From: a virus
IMG/VR virus record: IMGVR_UViG_3300042475_003008
Coordinates: 1 to 20,149 of that record
Length of the DNA: 20,149 nucleotides
Direction: 5' to 3' (one strand)
Both the position numbers and the translations under genes were made by a program. The notes under the pieces are model-generated. The model had not been told where the DNA came from. It did not search any database and saw only the letters and a program-made list of their open reading frames with translations. Below, piece after piece: positions 6,464 to 11,472 of this stretch. How positions within the stretch are numbered: position 1 is the first letter of the stretch; each line of letters opens with the position of its first letter.

Positions 6464-6483
6464 ATCAAGATTACAAAAATCAA
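6456..6483 (-). promoter_or_regulatory. Promoter of the zinc-ribbon gene
   Basis: Minus-strand TTGATT (6483-6478), 16-nt spacer ending in TGG, and TACAGT (6461-6456): an extended -10 arrangement like those at 9439-9466 and 10866-10893. The ATG follows 9 nt later. The -10 box lies within the palindrome 6449-6463. Confidence 0.55.
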
Positions 6484-6572
6484 GTTTTTTGTAAAGCAAA
6501 GGTAAAAGAAAAATTGATGATCGTTTTGATGACTATGTATGAGTGAACATCAGCGTTATTTGCTGAAACGAA

Positions 6573-6576
6573 AGGA
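6573..6576 (+). promoter_or_regulatory. Shine-Dalgarno site of the EF-hand gene
   Basis: AGGA, within AAAGGAAA, sits 5 nt before the ATG at 6582. This is one of only two clear Shine-Dalgarno sequences in the window (the other is before the gene starting at 7582), so the plus-strand gene is set up for translation differently from most of its neighbours. Confidence 0.75.
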
Positions 6577-6581
6577 AATCT

Positions 6582-6899
6582 ATGAAGTATATATTTTTGT
6601 CACTACTGTTGGCATTATCTGTGAGTGCTCAAGATCAAAAGAGGCCAGAACGTAAGGGTCCACCTCCCGGTGAACGTCCCAAGTTGACTGAGGAACAAAA
6701 AAAGCAACGTGCTGAACTTGTTGCAAAGTATGATGCAAACAAGGATGGCAAGTTGGATAAGGAAGAACGTGCCAAGGTTAGTGAAGATGATCGCAAGTTG
6801 TTGAGAAGTTTTGGTCCTCCTCCGGGTGGTCCGAAAGGTCCAAAACATGATGGTCCACCAAAAGATGGTGATCGTCCAACCAAACCAAAGAAGAACTGA
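6582..6899 (+). CDS. Secreted EF-hand protein, the only plus-strand gene
   Basis: A 105-residue protein with a classic Sec signal peptide: Lys2, a hydrophobic core at about 4-13, and a likely cleavage after Ala16 (SVSA-QD). The mature chain is very rich in Pro, Gly and Lys and has one textbook EF-hand loop, DANKDGKLDKEE (51-62), with Asp51, Asn53, Asp55, Gly56, Asp59 and Glu62 at calcium-ligand positions. A helix (36-50) leads into it. The tail (78-105) is Gly/Pro/Lys-rich and likely disordered. Predicted destination: periplasm or outside of the host cell. It has its own ribosome binding site, and it ends at a terminator shared with the convergent gene. Similar short Pro-rich EF-hand proteins occur, as I recall, in Verrucomicrobia and Planctomycetes, so host origin is plausible. 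Function unknown. Confidence 0.85.
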   Translation: MKYIFLSLLLALSVSAQDQKRPERKGPPPGERPKLTEEQKKQRAELVAKYDANKDGKLDKEERAKVSEDDRKLLRSFGPPPGGPKGPKHDGPPKDGDRPTKPKKN

Positions 6900-6906
6900 T
6901 AAACAA

Positions 6907-6934
6907 AAAACCCCACCGTTAAAAGTGGGGTTTT
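6907..6934. terminator. Bidirectional terminator between convergent genes
   Basis: 10-bp inverted repeat AAAACCCCAC / GTGGGGTTTT with an 8-nt loop, flanked by A-runs on the left and T-runs on the right. It therefore works in both directions: 8 nt after the EF-hand gene on the plus strand and 5 nt after the 117-residue gene on the minus strand. Confidence 0.9.
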
Positions 6935-6938
6935 ATTT

Positions 6939-7292
6939 TTAAGAGATATCCCAGTGAAAGTCAATTGATACTTTATGTTTTGAAAACGTATCTGATGCCA
7001 TTGTTCGAAATTCGTTAAACGTGTCATCGACTTCTTGTTTTGAATGTCCAGTTATAGACAGGTCAATTACGAATTTATATCTATTTGTTGATGGAGATAA
7101 ATCCCACGCTGGCTTTGTATAAGTAACTTCACTAAAAGATCCTTCTAAAAGATGTCCTAGAGCCTTAATAGATGTAACAATAGCATCTTTGTTGTCAGAA
7201 ATGATAGTAAGCTTAATTTTTACAGGTTTACTGTGTGAAATAGGTAACGTGGTTACTTCTTTTAAATTAGTATTTATCTCTCTTGGTATCAT
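6939..7292 (-). CDS. Hypothetical protein (117 aa)
   Basis: Not recognised. The second half has the alternating pattern of a beta-alpha-beta unit (KFVIDLSITGHSKQEVDDTFNEF, here 73-95 in outline), and an earlier strand-like stretch KIKLTIIS (25-32) is followed by a helix. It thus looks like a ferredoxin-like two-repeat fold, but this is only a guess from pattern. There is no signal peptide, membrane segment or cysteine cluster. It is bounded by hairpin terminators on both sides (6907-6934 and 7321-7346), so it must have its own promoter in the AT-rich 7293-7320 stretch, where I could not pick a convincing one. Confidence 0.65.
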   Translation of the reverse strand: MIPREINTNLKEVTTLPISHSKPVKIKLTIISDNKDAIVTSIKALGHLLEGSFSEVTYTKPAWDLSPSTNRYKFVIDLSITGHSKQEVDDTFNEFRTMASDTFSKHKVSIDFHWDIS

Positions 7293-7320
7293 ATTTCAAA
7301 TAAATATCTATAAAAAACAA

Positions 7321-7346
7321 AACCCCACCAAATTAATAGTGGGGTT
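7321..7346 (-). terminator. Rho-independent terminator after the 72-residue YELR protein
   Basis: 8-bp inverted repeat AACCCCAC / GTGGGGTT with a 10-nt loop. On the minus strand it is followed by TTGTTTTTT. The arms match those of the terminator at 6907-6934, so the 117-residue gene is bracketed by two near-identical hairpins. Confidence 0.88.
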
Positions 7347-7366
7347 AGTATTAGTTCTTTAAATGT

Positions 7367-7582
7367 TTACTTCTTACAAATAAATGATGCATATACATTT
7401 TCCGCACGTTGCAACGCATCATGTAATGGAATATCACCGATATATTCAAGTGATTTACCGCTTTTTTCAGCGTTGTATTGAGCTAATTCTTTTTTTGTAG
7501 ACCACTCTTCTCTGGTAATACAGAGCATTTCTTTTAGAATTTCCCAACGTAGTTCGTAGGGGGTTTTATTATTATCTGCCAT
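7367..7582 (-). CDS. Hypothetical small phage protein with a YELRWEILKEML helix (71 aa)
   Basis: The open frame extends to 7630, but the ATG at 7582 is chosen because AAAGGAAA (7593-7586) sits just upstream at Shine-Dalgarno distance. The product begins MADNNKTPYELRWEILKEML. Short phage proteins starting with 'TPYEIR...L' are common in T4-like phages, but I know no function for them. It is a helical, soluble-looking protein. The leader carries an imperfect hairpin (7608-7629). A terminator follows 20 nt after the stop. Confidence 0.7.
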   Translation of the reverse strand: MADNNKTPYELRWEILKEMLCITREEWSTKKELAQYNAEKSGKSLEYIGDIPLHDALQRAENVYASFICKK

Positions 7583-7607
7583 ATGTTTCCTTTGTGTTTG
7601 TGTGTTA

Positions 7608-7629
7608 TGATAGCCACGATTGACTATCA
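7608..7629 (-). repeat. Inverted repeat in the leader of the gene starting at 7582
   Basis: TGATAG (7608-7613) and CTATCA (7624-7629) are perfect complements around a 10-nt loop. Flanking GTGT and ACAC extend the pairing if two bases bulge. It lies 15-25 nt upstream of the Shine-Dalgarno site, so it could be an mRNA hairpin or an operator. Confidence 0.45.
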
Positions 7630-7653
7630 CACATACATATACAAGAAAAAACC

Positions 7654-7708
7654 CTACTAATTTATTTTAATTTTTTAGAACTTGGAATAAAAACTTCTTA
7701 TATTCTTC
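7654..7708 (-). pseudogene. Repeated 3' end of the Rnl1-type ligase gene (copy A)
   Basis: This 55-bp stretch matches 8313-8367 at all but four positions. On the minus strand it encodes EEYKKFLFQVLKN followed by TAA, almost the same as the real ligase C-terminus EEYKKLLFQVLKN. It begins 5 nt after the methyltransferase stop and has no start codon, so it is a gene remnant. It marks one edge of the inserted methyltransferase cassette. Confidence 0.85.
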
Positions 7709-7713
7709 CTTAA

Positions 7714-8265
7714 TTAAAATAATCCAACTATCCAACAACCTTCACTTTCATAGATAGAGTGATCCTTAAAAAACTCAGTGATTGCTTTACGAACCTCATC
7801 ACGTCCATAGTCATGTCCAGCTATTACTCCTCCATTTTTTACCTTTGGAAACCACGCATTGATGTCCTTTCTAACACTCTCGTAGTCATGTGCAGCATCA
7901 ATGAAGACAAAATCCAGTGAGTTGTCCACATACAAGGATGCGCCATCCCAAGACAAAGACTTGACTGGATTGATTTGGTGTATTACGGGTTCTATGTTTT
8001 TGATGAATACATCATACAGACCGTTGAAAAGATCCGGTGATATTTCTGTTTGTGGTGATGCAACAACGTCCCATGTGTCTACACAGTCAAATCTGATGTC
8101 TTTCTCTGAATTGATAATTTCTACAGCCATGTAAGCAGCACTCATTCCTTTCCATGTTCCAACCTCAACAAAGTGAGAACCGCTGGGGAATTTTTTAACA
8201 ACTGTGGAGTACAACTCGGGATAATCGAACCATGTTTCTCCCAAGTTTTGGTAAAAATGTTTCAT
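7714..8265 (-). CDS. Class I SAM-dependent methyltransferase (Methyltransf_24-like)
   Basis: A 183-residue Rossmann methyltransferase. Motif I is FVEVGTWKGMSAAY (32-45), a post-I acidic residue is in CVDTWD (61-66), motif IV is DFVFIDAAHDYESV (118-131), and motif VI is GGVIAGHDYG (145-154). The 'IDAAHDY' and 'GGxxxGHDY' strings are typical of the group often found next to glycosyltransferases, where it is thought to methylate sugars; the acceptor here is unknown. The gene has its own promoter (8292-8319). It is flanked on both sides by copies of the 3' end of the RNA ligase gene (7654-7708 and 8313-8367), so it appears to be a later insertion. Confidence 0.88.
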   Translation of the reverse strand: MKHFYQNLGETWFDYPELYSTVVKKFPSGSHFVEVGTWKGMSAAYMAVEIINSEKDIRFDCVDTWDVVASPQTEISPDLFNGLYDVFIKNIEPVIHQINPVKSLSWDGASLYVDNSLDFVFIDAAHDYESVRKDINAWFPKVKNGGVIAGHDYGRDEVRKAITEFFKDHSIYESEGCWIVGLF

Positions 8266-8291
8266 ATGACAATAATCGTAATTGACTATAA

Positions 8292-8319
8292 ATTATATAA
8301 TAAATAAAAAGACTACCAA
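8292..8319 (-). promoter_or_regulatory. Promoter of the methyltransferase gene
   Basis: Minus-strand TTGGTA (8319-8314), 16-nt spacer, and perfect TATAAT (8297-8292), then 26 nt to the ATG at 8265. The -35 box lies inside the repeated ligase-tail segment; in copy A the corresponding hexamer is TTAGTA and no good -10 follows. Confidence 0.55.
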
Positions 8320-8367
8320 TTTATTTTAATTTTTTAGAACTTGAAATAGTAACTTCTTATATTCTTC
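8313..8367 (-). repeat. Ligase 3'-end direct repeat (copy B, in the intact gene)
   Basis: Direct repeat of 7654-7708 (about 51 of 55 bases identical by eye), covering the last 13 codons, the stop of the Rnl1-type ligase and 13 bp beyond it. Weaker similarity continues downstream: ATTGACTAT occurs at 7619-7627 and again at 8281-8289, so the duplicated unit was probably about 90-100 bp. Confidence 0.85.
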
Positions 8368-9432
8368 ATTGCCTAACGACTTACCATCAAGCAACTTGAA
8401 CAAAAAAGCCGCACGATTAGTATTACCATAAGCTGAAATTACTTGTTCAGCCTGTAACTTACGACTTGGTAACGTCTTGAGTCGGTTATTCACAAACTCA
8501 TTCATACCATTCACGATAAGATCCACTTCCTTCTTGGCATCACAAATACGGCTAATCATGCCACGACACTGTTCAGCCAATTCATAATCAAAGGTGGTAA
8601 AGATATAGTTATAAAAAGTCTGATAGTCAGGCATACCCTGTTCCAACCACACATCCATAACCTTTTCAATGTTTGACAACTCGCTCTTCATGTGGTGAAG
8701 AGCAAGATACCACGCACCCTTTACCTTGTGAAGCATTTGGTCATTCTTTGAATAAACAACCACACCTTCCTTACCTCTCCATTGGTCAACATCCTTTAAC
8801 AGATCTTCAACACCAGAAAAAGTATAGGTAGGAGGGCGTTTGAGATTAAACTCATTGGCCATCTCATTCAAACGGGATTGAGACCACACAGAGTAGTGAT
8901 CGTGATTTACCACGCCAACCAAATACCAGTCTGGTTCATCACCATAGTTCAACACAATCTTGTTGATAGGACTAACCCACTCAAACAAAATAGAATAGTG
9001 CCAACTACCGTTTATATCGACGGGCAAACAAACATCAAGGGTCTTGAGAATAGTATCCTTGAAAACTTCCAACTCATGACCATTAGCCATAGTAGAAGCA
9101 TCAACAGTTCCACGGGTACGTAGAATGTATTTGCCGTTATGCTTGCTAACAATCAACAATGAACCATCAAGCTTTTCAACCACGGTACAATGATTCAACG
9201 AATTGGGAACTGGAAAGTGTTCAGGATTCTCGCCCCAGTTGGTAAACTTTGGAAAGCCTGCACTGATAACTTCACCAGCATAATTCACAACCACACTACG
9301 CATGTGCTTGTTGTCTTGTCGCCATTTCGTGCCGATATGTTGCGGTTGAATCAAATGAACGATTTCTCCGTTGAGAAAGTGTTCATGCACCATGAATTGG
9401 GTGAGGTCAACCTTTTCTATGTCAATCTTCAT
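8326..9432 (-). CDS. rnlA: T4 RNA ligase 1-type (Rnl1) RNA ligase
   Basis: ATP-dependent RNA ligase of 368 residues, close to T4 Rnl1 in length. Motif I is EKLDGSLLIV (86-95), with Lys87 as predicted AMP acceptor. RTRGTV (105-110) follows. Motif III/IIIa is ILFEWVSPINKIVLNYG (148-164), with the FEW..P.N.IV..Y pattern of Rnl1. Motif IV is KEGVVVYS (221-228) and motif V HKVKGAWY (235-242). A helical C-terminal domain (about 245-368) fits the tRNA-specificity domain of Rnl1. In T4 this enzyme works with Pnkp to mend tRNA cut by host anticodon nucleases. Here it is far from the kinase (2684-3145) and has its own promoter (9439-9466). Assignment is strong; use of symbol rnlA assumes orthology with T4. 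Confidence 0.9.
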   Translation of the reverse strand: MKIDIEKVDLTQFMVHEHFLNGEIVHLIQPQHIGTKWRQDNKHMRSVVVNYAGEVISAGFPKFTNWGENPEHFPVPNSLNHCTVVEKLDGSLLIVSKHNGKYILRTRGTVDASTMANGHELEVFKDTILKTLDVCLPVDINGSWHYSILFEWVSPINKIVLNYGDEPDWYLVGVVNHDHYSVWSQSRLNEMANEFNLKRPPTYTFSGVEDLLKDVDQWRGKEGVVVYSKNDQMLHKVKGAWYLALHHMKSELSNIEKVMDVWLEQGMPDYQTFYNYIFTTFDYELAEQCRGMISRICDAKKEVDLIVNGMNEFVNNRLKTLPSRKLQAEQVISAYGNTNRAAFLFKLLDGKSLGNEEYKKLLFQVLKN

Positions 9433-9438
9433 ACGTCT

Positions 9439-9466
9439 AATTTACCATGACTTTGCAGAAAGTCAA
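9439..9466 (-). promoter_or_regulatory. Promoter of the Rnl1-type ligase gene
   Basis: Minus-strand TTGACT (9466-9461), 16-nt spacer ending in TGG (extended -10), TAAATT (9444-9439), then exactly 6 nt to the ATG at 9432. This is the same geometry as at 4168-4196, 10866-10893 and 12259-12287. No Shine-Dalgarno sequence is present. Confidence 0.7.
9448..9465. promoter_or_regulatory. Inverted repeat inside the Rnl1 ligase promoter
   Basis: TGACTTT (9448-9454) and AAAGTCA (9459-9465) form a perfect 7-bp inverted repeat around GCAG. It overlaps the -35 box and fills the spacer, a position from which a bound repressor would block RNA polymerase. Confidence 0.55.
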
Positions 9467-9525
9467 CTCAAATTCATAAAAATTTAGAACCAGAAACGTG
9501 AACCAATAATTGTTCCATAATATGA

Positions 9526-9654
9526 TTATTTACACGAAGCAAAATGCCAGAGCAACAGCCACGCAATAATGATCAAATAGAAGGCGTGAGTAAGCCAACG
9601 CCCATTCATTCCGAGGAAGATTCCCAACAGAAATGCAAGGGTTGCTTTGGTCAT
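9526..9654 (-). CDS. Small membrane protein (42 aa)
   Basis: A short gene found by reading the frame 1 nt after the stop of the 146-residue gene: ATG at 9654, TAA at 9528-9526. The product starts MTKATLAFLLGIFLGMNGRW and continues into a second hydrophobic stretch, LIIIAWLLLWHF, ending in ASCK. Two short membrane segments (about 5-16 and 26-38) with a polar turn suggest an inner-membrane hairpin. It is adjacent to another membrane protein. Its function is unknown; the size would suit a membrane-active or regulatory microprotein, but nothing proves this. Confidence 0.6.
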   Translation of the reverse strand: MTKATLAFLLGIFLGMNGRWLTHAFYLIIIAWLLLWHFASCK

Positions 9655-9655
9655 T

Positions 9656-10096
9656 TTAGTTCTGGTTAGTGGTTACTTCGATTGTCTCAACTGGCTTACC
9701 AGTGATGCTTGCTTCAGCCTTATTGAGTAGACCTTGAATGATGTTCTTGATCTTGGACCGAAGTTGGCCGTTCAAAAATAAATGGTCAACAATTAGTGCA
9801 AGTACCACCCAATAAACGATTTGGCGGTGTTCCTTGATGAAGTTTTTGATATCAGACGTTACAGTGTTATTCATATTTTTTGTTTCTTCAATTAGATCTT
9901 CCATTGCTCGATCACGTTCAGCTGGATCAGCAAATTTCAGTGTCGATGAACTGCCAACTAAAACGATGTAATAAGGATGATCATCTTTTTCATCCGACAC
10001 ATTCTTTTTATAGAATGTCTCTAGTTGAGACAGATTAACCGATTCATCTCCTTCAATAGAAGGATATTGCTTTTGTGTAAGTGTATAGTAACTCAT
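9656..10096 (-). CDS. Hypothetical protein with one membrane segment (146 aa)
   Basis: Not recognised. A soluble N-terminal part of about 90 residues, rich in charged residues and with a strand-like YYIVLVGSS (42-50), is followed by one hydrophobic segment at about 93-109 (IVYWVVLALIVDHLFLNG) and a C-terminal basic, amphipathic helix (110-135). Lysine and arginine right after the membrane segment suggest the C-terminus is cytoplasmic, with the N-terminal domain outside or re-entrant; topology is uncertain. The ATG at 10096 is 3 nt after the stop of the preceding gene, and the 42-residue membrane protein follows directly, so the two may work together. Confidence 0.65.
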   Translation of the reverse strand: MSYYTLTQKQYPSIEGDESVNLSQLETFYKKNVSDEKDDHPYYIVLVGSSSTLKFADPAERDRAMEDLIEETKNMNNTVTSDIKNFIKEHRQIVYWVVLALIVDHLFLNGQLRSKIKNIIQGLLNKAEASITGKPVETIEVTTNQN

Positions 10097-10099
10097 AAA

Positions 10100-10333
10100 T
10101 TATCCAATTCGTAGTGCGTCAACAGCGTTGGTCTTTAACAGTTCAGAGTTTTTGCCGTAAAGGGACTCAACATCTTCATGTTTACCATAATACCATTCTT
10201 CATTAAAGTCAATCACAATCTTCATGGTCTCAAACTGATCAACGTCGTTGTATCCACCTTCATAACCACGCACAACTACCCGTAAATCTGGTGGGTACAT
10301 TTGTAGTCGTTTAATTAATTGGTCTACATTCAT
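10100..10333 (-). CDS. Hypothetical protein (77 aa) of a common small phage/bacterial type
   Basis: The frame opens at a TTG (10345), but the ATG at 10333, one base after the TAA of the upstream gene, is preferred. The product begins MNVDQLIKRLQMYPPDLRVVVRGYEGGYNDV. The 'LI..L..YPPD..V.V.GYEGGY.D' pattern recurs in many small phage and bacterial proteins of unknown function. Small, acidic, soluble, probably alpha/beta. It is second in the four-gene unit started by the promoter at 10866-10893. Confidence 0.7.
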   Translation of the reverse strand: MNVDQLIKRLQMYPPDLRVVVRGYEGGYNDVDQFETMKIVIDFNEEWYYGKHEDVESLYGKNSELLKTNAVDALRIG

Positions 10334-10334
10334 A

Positions 10335-10859
10335 TTAGTCAACAAAAGTTACATTTTCAAATCCAACGATACGACCACCCTTTGCATTAATATTATCACT
10401 AATCGTCACTTGATAAGTGTCTGGTCTAATTCCAGTAATGTAGAGGTTCTCATACTTACGAGAACCCTGTTTAACATTAACTTTCTTACCAACCACATCA
10501 TCTGATATGGTCAAAAAGTTTTCCTTAACCCATTGTTTCAACATTTCATCTTCTAAAGACTTCTTGACATAGATCATATCATCCAAAATATCTACAAGTT
10601 CAGCATCACAAAAGGCAAGATTAACCTTAGATTTTAGATATTCTGCCAAATTATAACCATCCAAGTCATATTCAAAGAGACAATTAAAAATGTCATCTTC
10701 ATATGTCTCACGTGGCTCATCAGCAGTGATAGACTCATTCCATTTCTGGTAGTTATCAACCATCCTAACAAATGCCTTGTTGGCACGATTAACAGTCTTC
10801 TCACTGAGTACAGGACGCTTTACTGCATCTTTTAGGTTCATGTAGGTTTGTTCAGTCAT
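10335..10859 (-). CDS. Hypothetical protein (174 aa)
   Basis: Not recognised. The N-terminal two thirds is acidic and helix-rich. The last 45 residues (from about 123, VGKKVNVKQGSRKYENLYITGIRPDTYQVTIS in outline) look like a small beta-barrel, resembling a KOW/SH3-like fold by pattern alone. There are no metal-binding cysteine clusters, signal or membrane segments. It is first in its transcription unit, directly downstream of a good promoter, with the -10 box ending 6 nt before its ATG. Confidence 0.7.
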   Translation of the reverse strand: MTEQTYMNLKDAVKRPVLSEKTVNRANKAFVRMVDNYQKWNESITADEPRETYEDDIFNCLFEYDLDGYNLAEYLKSKVNLAFCDAELVDILDDMIYVKKSLEDEMLKQWVKENFLTISDDVVGKKVNVKQGSRKYENLYITGIRPDTYQVTISDNINAKGGRIVGFENVTFVD

Positions 10860-10865
10860 GATTGA

Positions 10866-10893
10866 ACTTTACCATACATCCGTGAACAGTCAA
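10866..10893 (-). promoter_or_regulatory. Promoter of the 174-residue gene unit
   Basis: Minus-strand TTGACT (10893-10888), 16-nt spacer ending in TGG, TAAAGT (10871-10866), then exactly 6 nt to the ATG at 10859. The -35 box overlaps the stop codon of the upstream gene. Nearly identical in form to the ligase promoter at 9439-9466. Confidence 0.7.
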
Positions 10894-11090
10894 GAGATTT
10901 TTTGAAGTTTCCAATCAGGAATTTGGTCTTTGAACCAGAAAAAATCCTCATCGAAGCTGTAAAAGAAATGTTGTTCAGTGGCAGGATTATACGCTTCAAT
11001 GATTGTTCGATCATGGAGTTGTCGTTGTTTGCCACGAAACTCCATGTGAGCATATTTAGACTTAATTTCTTCTGGAACGTGTACGTTCAT
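10890..11090 (-). CDS. Hypothetical protein (66 aa)
   Basis: Not recognised. The frame runs up to a TTG at 11126, but the ATG at 11090 is preferred because AGG lies 5 nt upstream; it overlaps the end of the zinc-ribbon gene by 29 nt. The product begins MNVHVPEEIKSKYAHMEFRG and ends with an aromatic-rich segment (HFFYSFDEDFFWFKDQIPDW in the last third). Small, soluble, possibly a beta hairpin with a helix. A competing overlapping frame (10856-11053) is judged spurious. Confidence 0.6.
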   Translation of the reverse strand: MNVHVPEEIKSKYAHMEFRGKQRQLHDRTIIEAYNPATEQHFFYSFDEDFFWFKDQIPDWKLQKIS

Positions 11091-11301
11091 AATAGCCTGG
11101 AAAATTACGTTCAATATTTGATTCAATTATCTTAGACGCTTTAGAATCTAAAATTTCACCACCACAAGTGTCACAACGTTGAATTGTTACATCTTTGGTT
11201 ACGAGACTTCTTCCCCCACTTAATTGTGAGAAATAATTGACAGTTACATCTTTGTATGTACCTGTCTCACATTCAAAACATTGTGATGGTCTAATATTCA
11301 T
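11062..11301 (-). CDS. YgiT/MqsA-type zinc-ribbon protein (79 aa)
   Basis: A 79-residue protein with CxxC pairs at 8/11 (CFEC) and 43/46 (CDTC), followed by GGEILDSKASKIIE. This is the layout of the YgiT-type zinc finger at the N-terminus of MqsA-like antitoxins and of many free-standing small proteins. The DNA-binding HTH domain of MqsA is absent; the protein instead ends in a basic tail (ERTRSRRN). No toxin-like gene is adjacent, so a toxin-antitoxin role is not supported. The start overlaps the stop of the 56-residue membrane-protein gene (ATGA). Confidence 0.75.
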   Translation of the reverse strand: MNIRPSQCFECETGTYKDVTVNYFSQLSGGRSLVTKDVTIQRCDTCGGEILDSKASKIIESNIERNFPGYYERTRSRRN

Positions 11302-11468
11302 TTTTCAGCAATCCAATCGTGGAACTTCTGTGGCAACAAAAGATAAGCCACGATCAACATGATAGAAATAATTGTAGGTGACACATCAAGTTTGAATTGT
11401 GTGTAAAACAACACACTCAATCCCAACGATAAACCCAAGTTAAACAACATTGCCAAAAATATTTTCAT
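11298..11468 (-). CDS. Small two-helix membrane protein (56 aa)
   Basis: A short gene filling what would otherwise be a 171-bp gap: ATG at 11468, 4 nt after the metallophosphoesterase stop, and TGA at 11300-11298 overlapping the next ATG. The product has two hydrophobic segments, about 3-22 (MKIFLAMLFNLGLSLGLSVL start) and 31-47 (PTIISIMLIVAYLLLP), separated by a polar loop, with a charged C-terminal KFHDWIAEK. It is predicted to be an integral inner-membrane hairpin. The perfect fit between both neighbours is the main argument that it is real. Function unknown. Confidence 0.7.
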   Translation of the reverse strand: MKIFLAMLFNLGLSLGLSVLFYTQFKLDVSPTIISIMLIVAYLLLPQKFHDWIAEK

Positions 11469-11472
11469 AGTT

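Noticed and set aside
6514-6542. TTGATG-18 nt-TATGAG as a promoter for the EF-hand gene
   Set aside because: The -10 match is poor and the spacing long. The gene must be transcribed from somewhere in 6447-6581, but this sequence does not identify the promoter convincingly.
6635-7027. Minus-strand frame of 130 codons opposite the EF-hand gene
   Set aside because: The EF-hand frame has a Shine-Dalgarno site, signal peptide and perfect EF loop; this opposite frame crosses the bidirectional terminator and has a low-complexity Gly/Pro/Phe composition expected from antisense.
10856-11053. Minus-strand 65-codon frame overlapping the 66-residue gene
   Set aside because: It overlaps another frame with better start context and stop placement and would span the promoter of the next gene.
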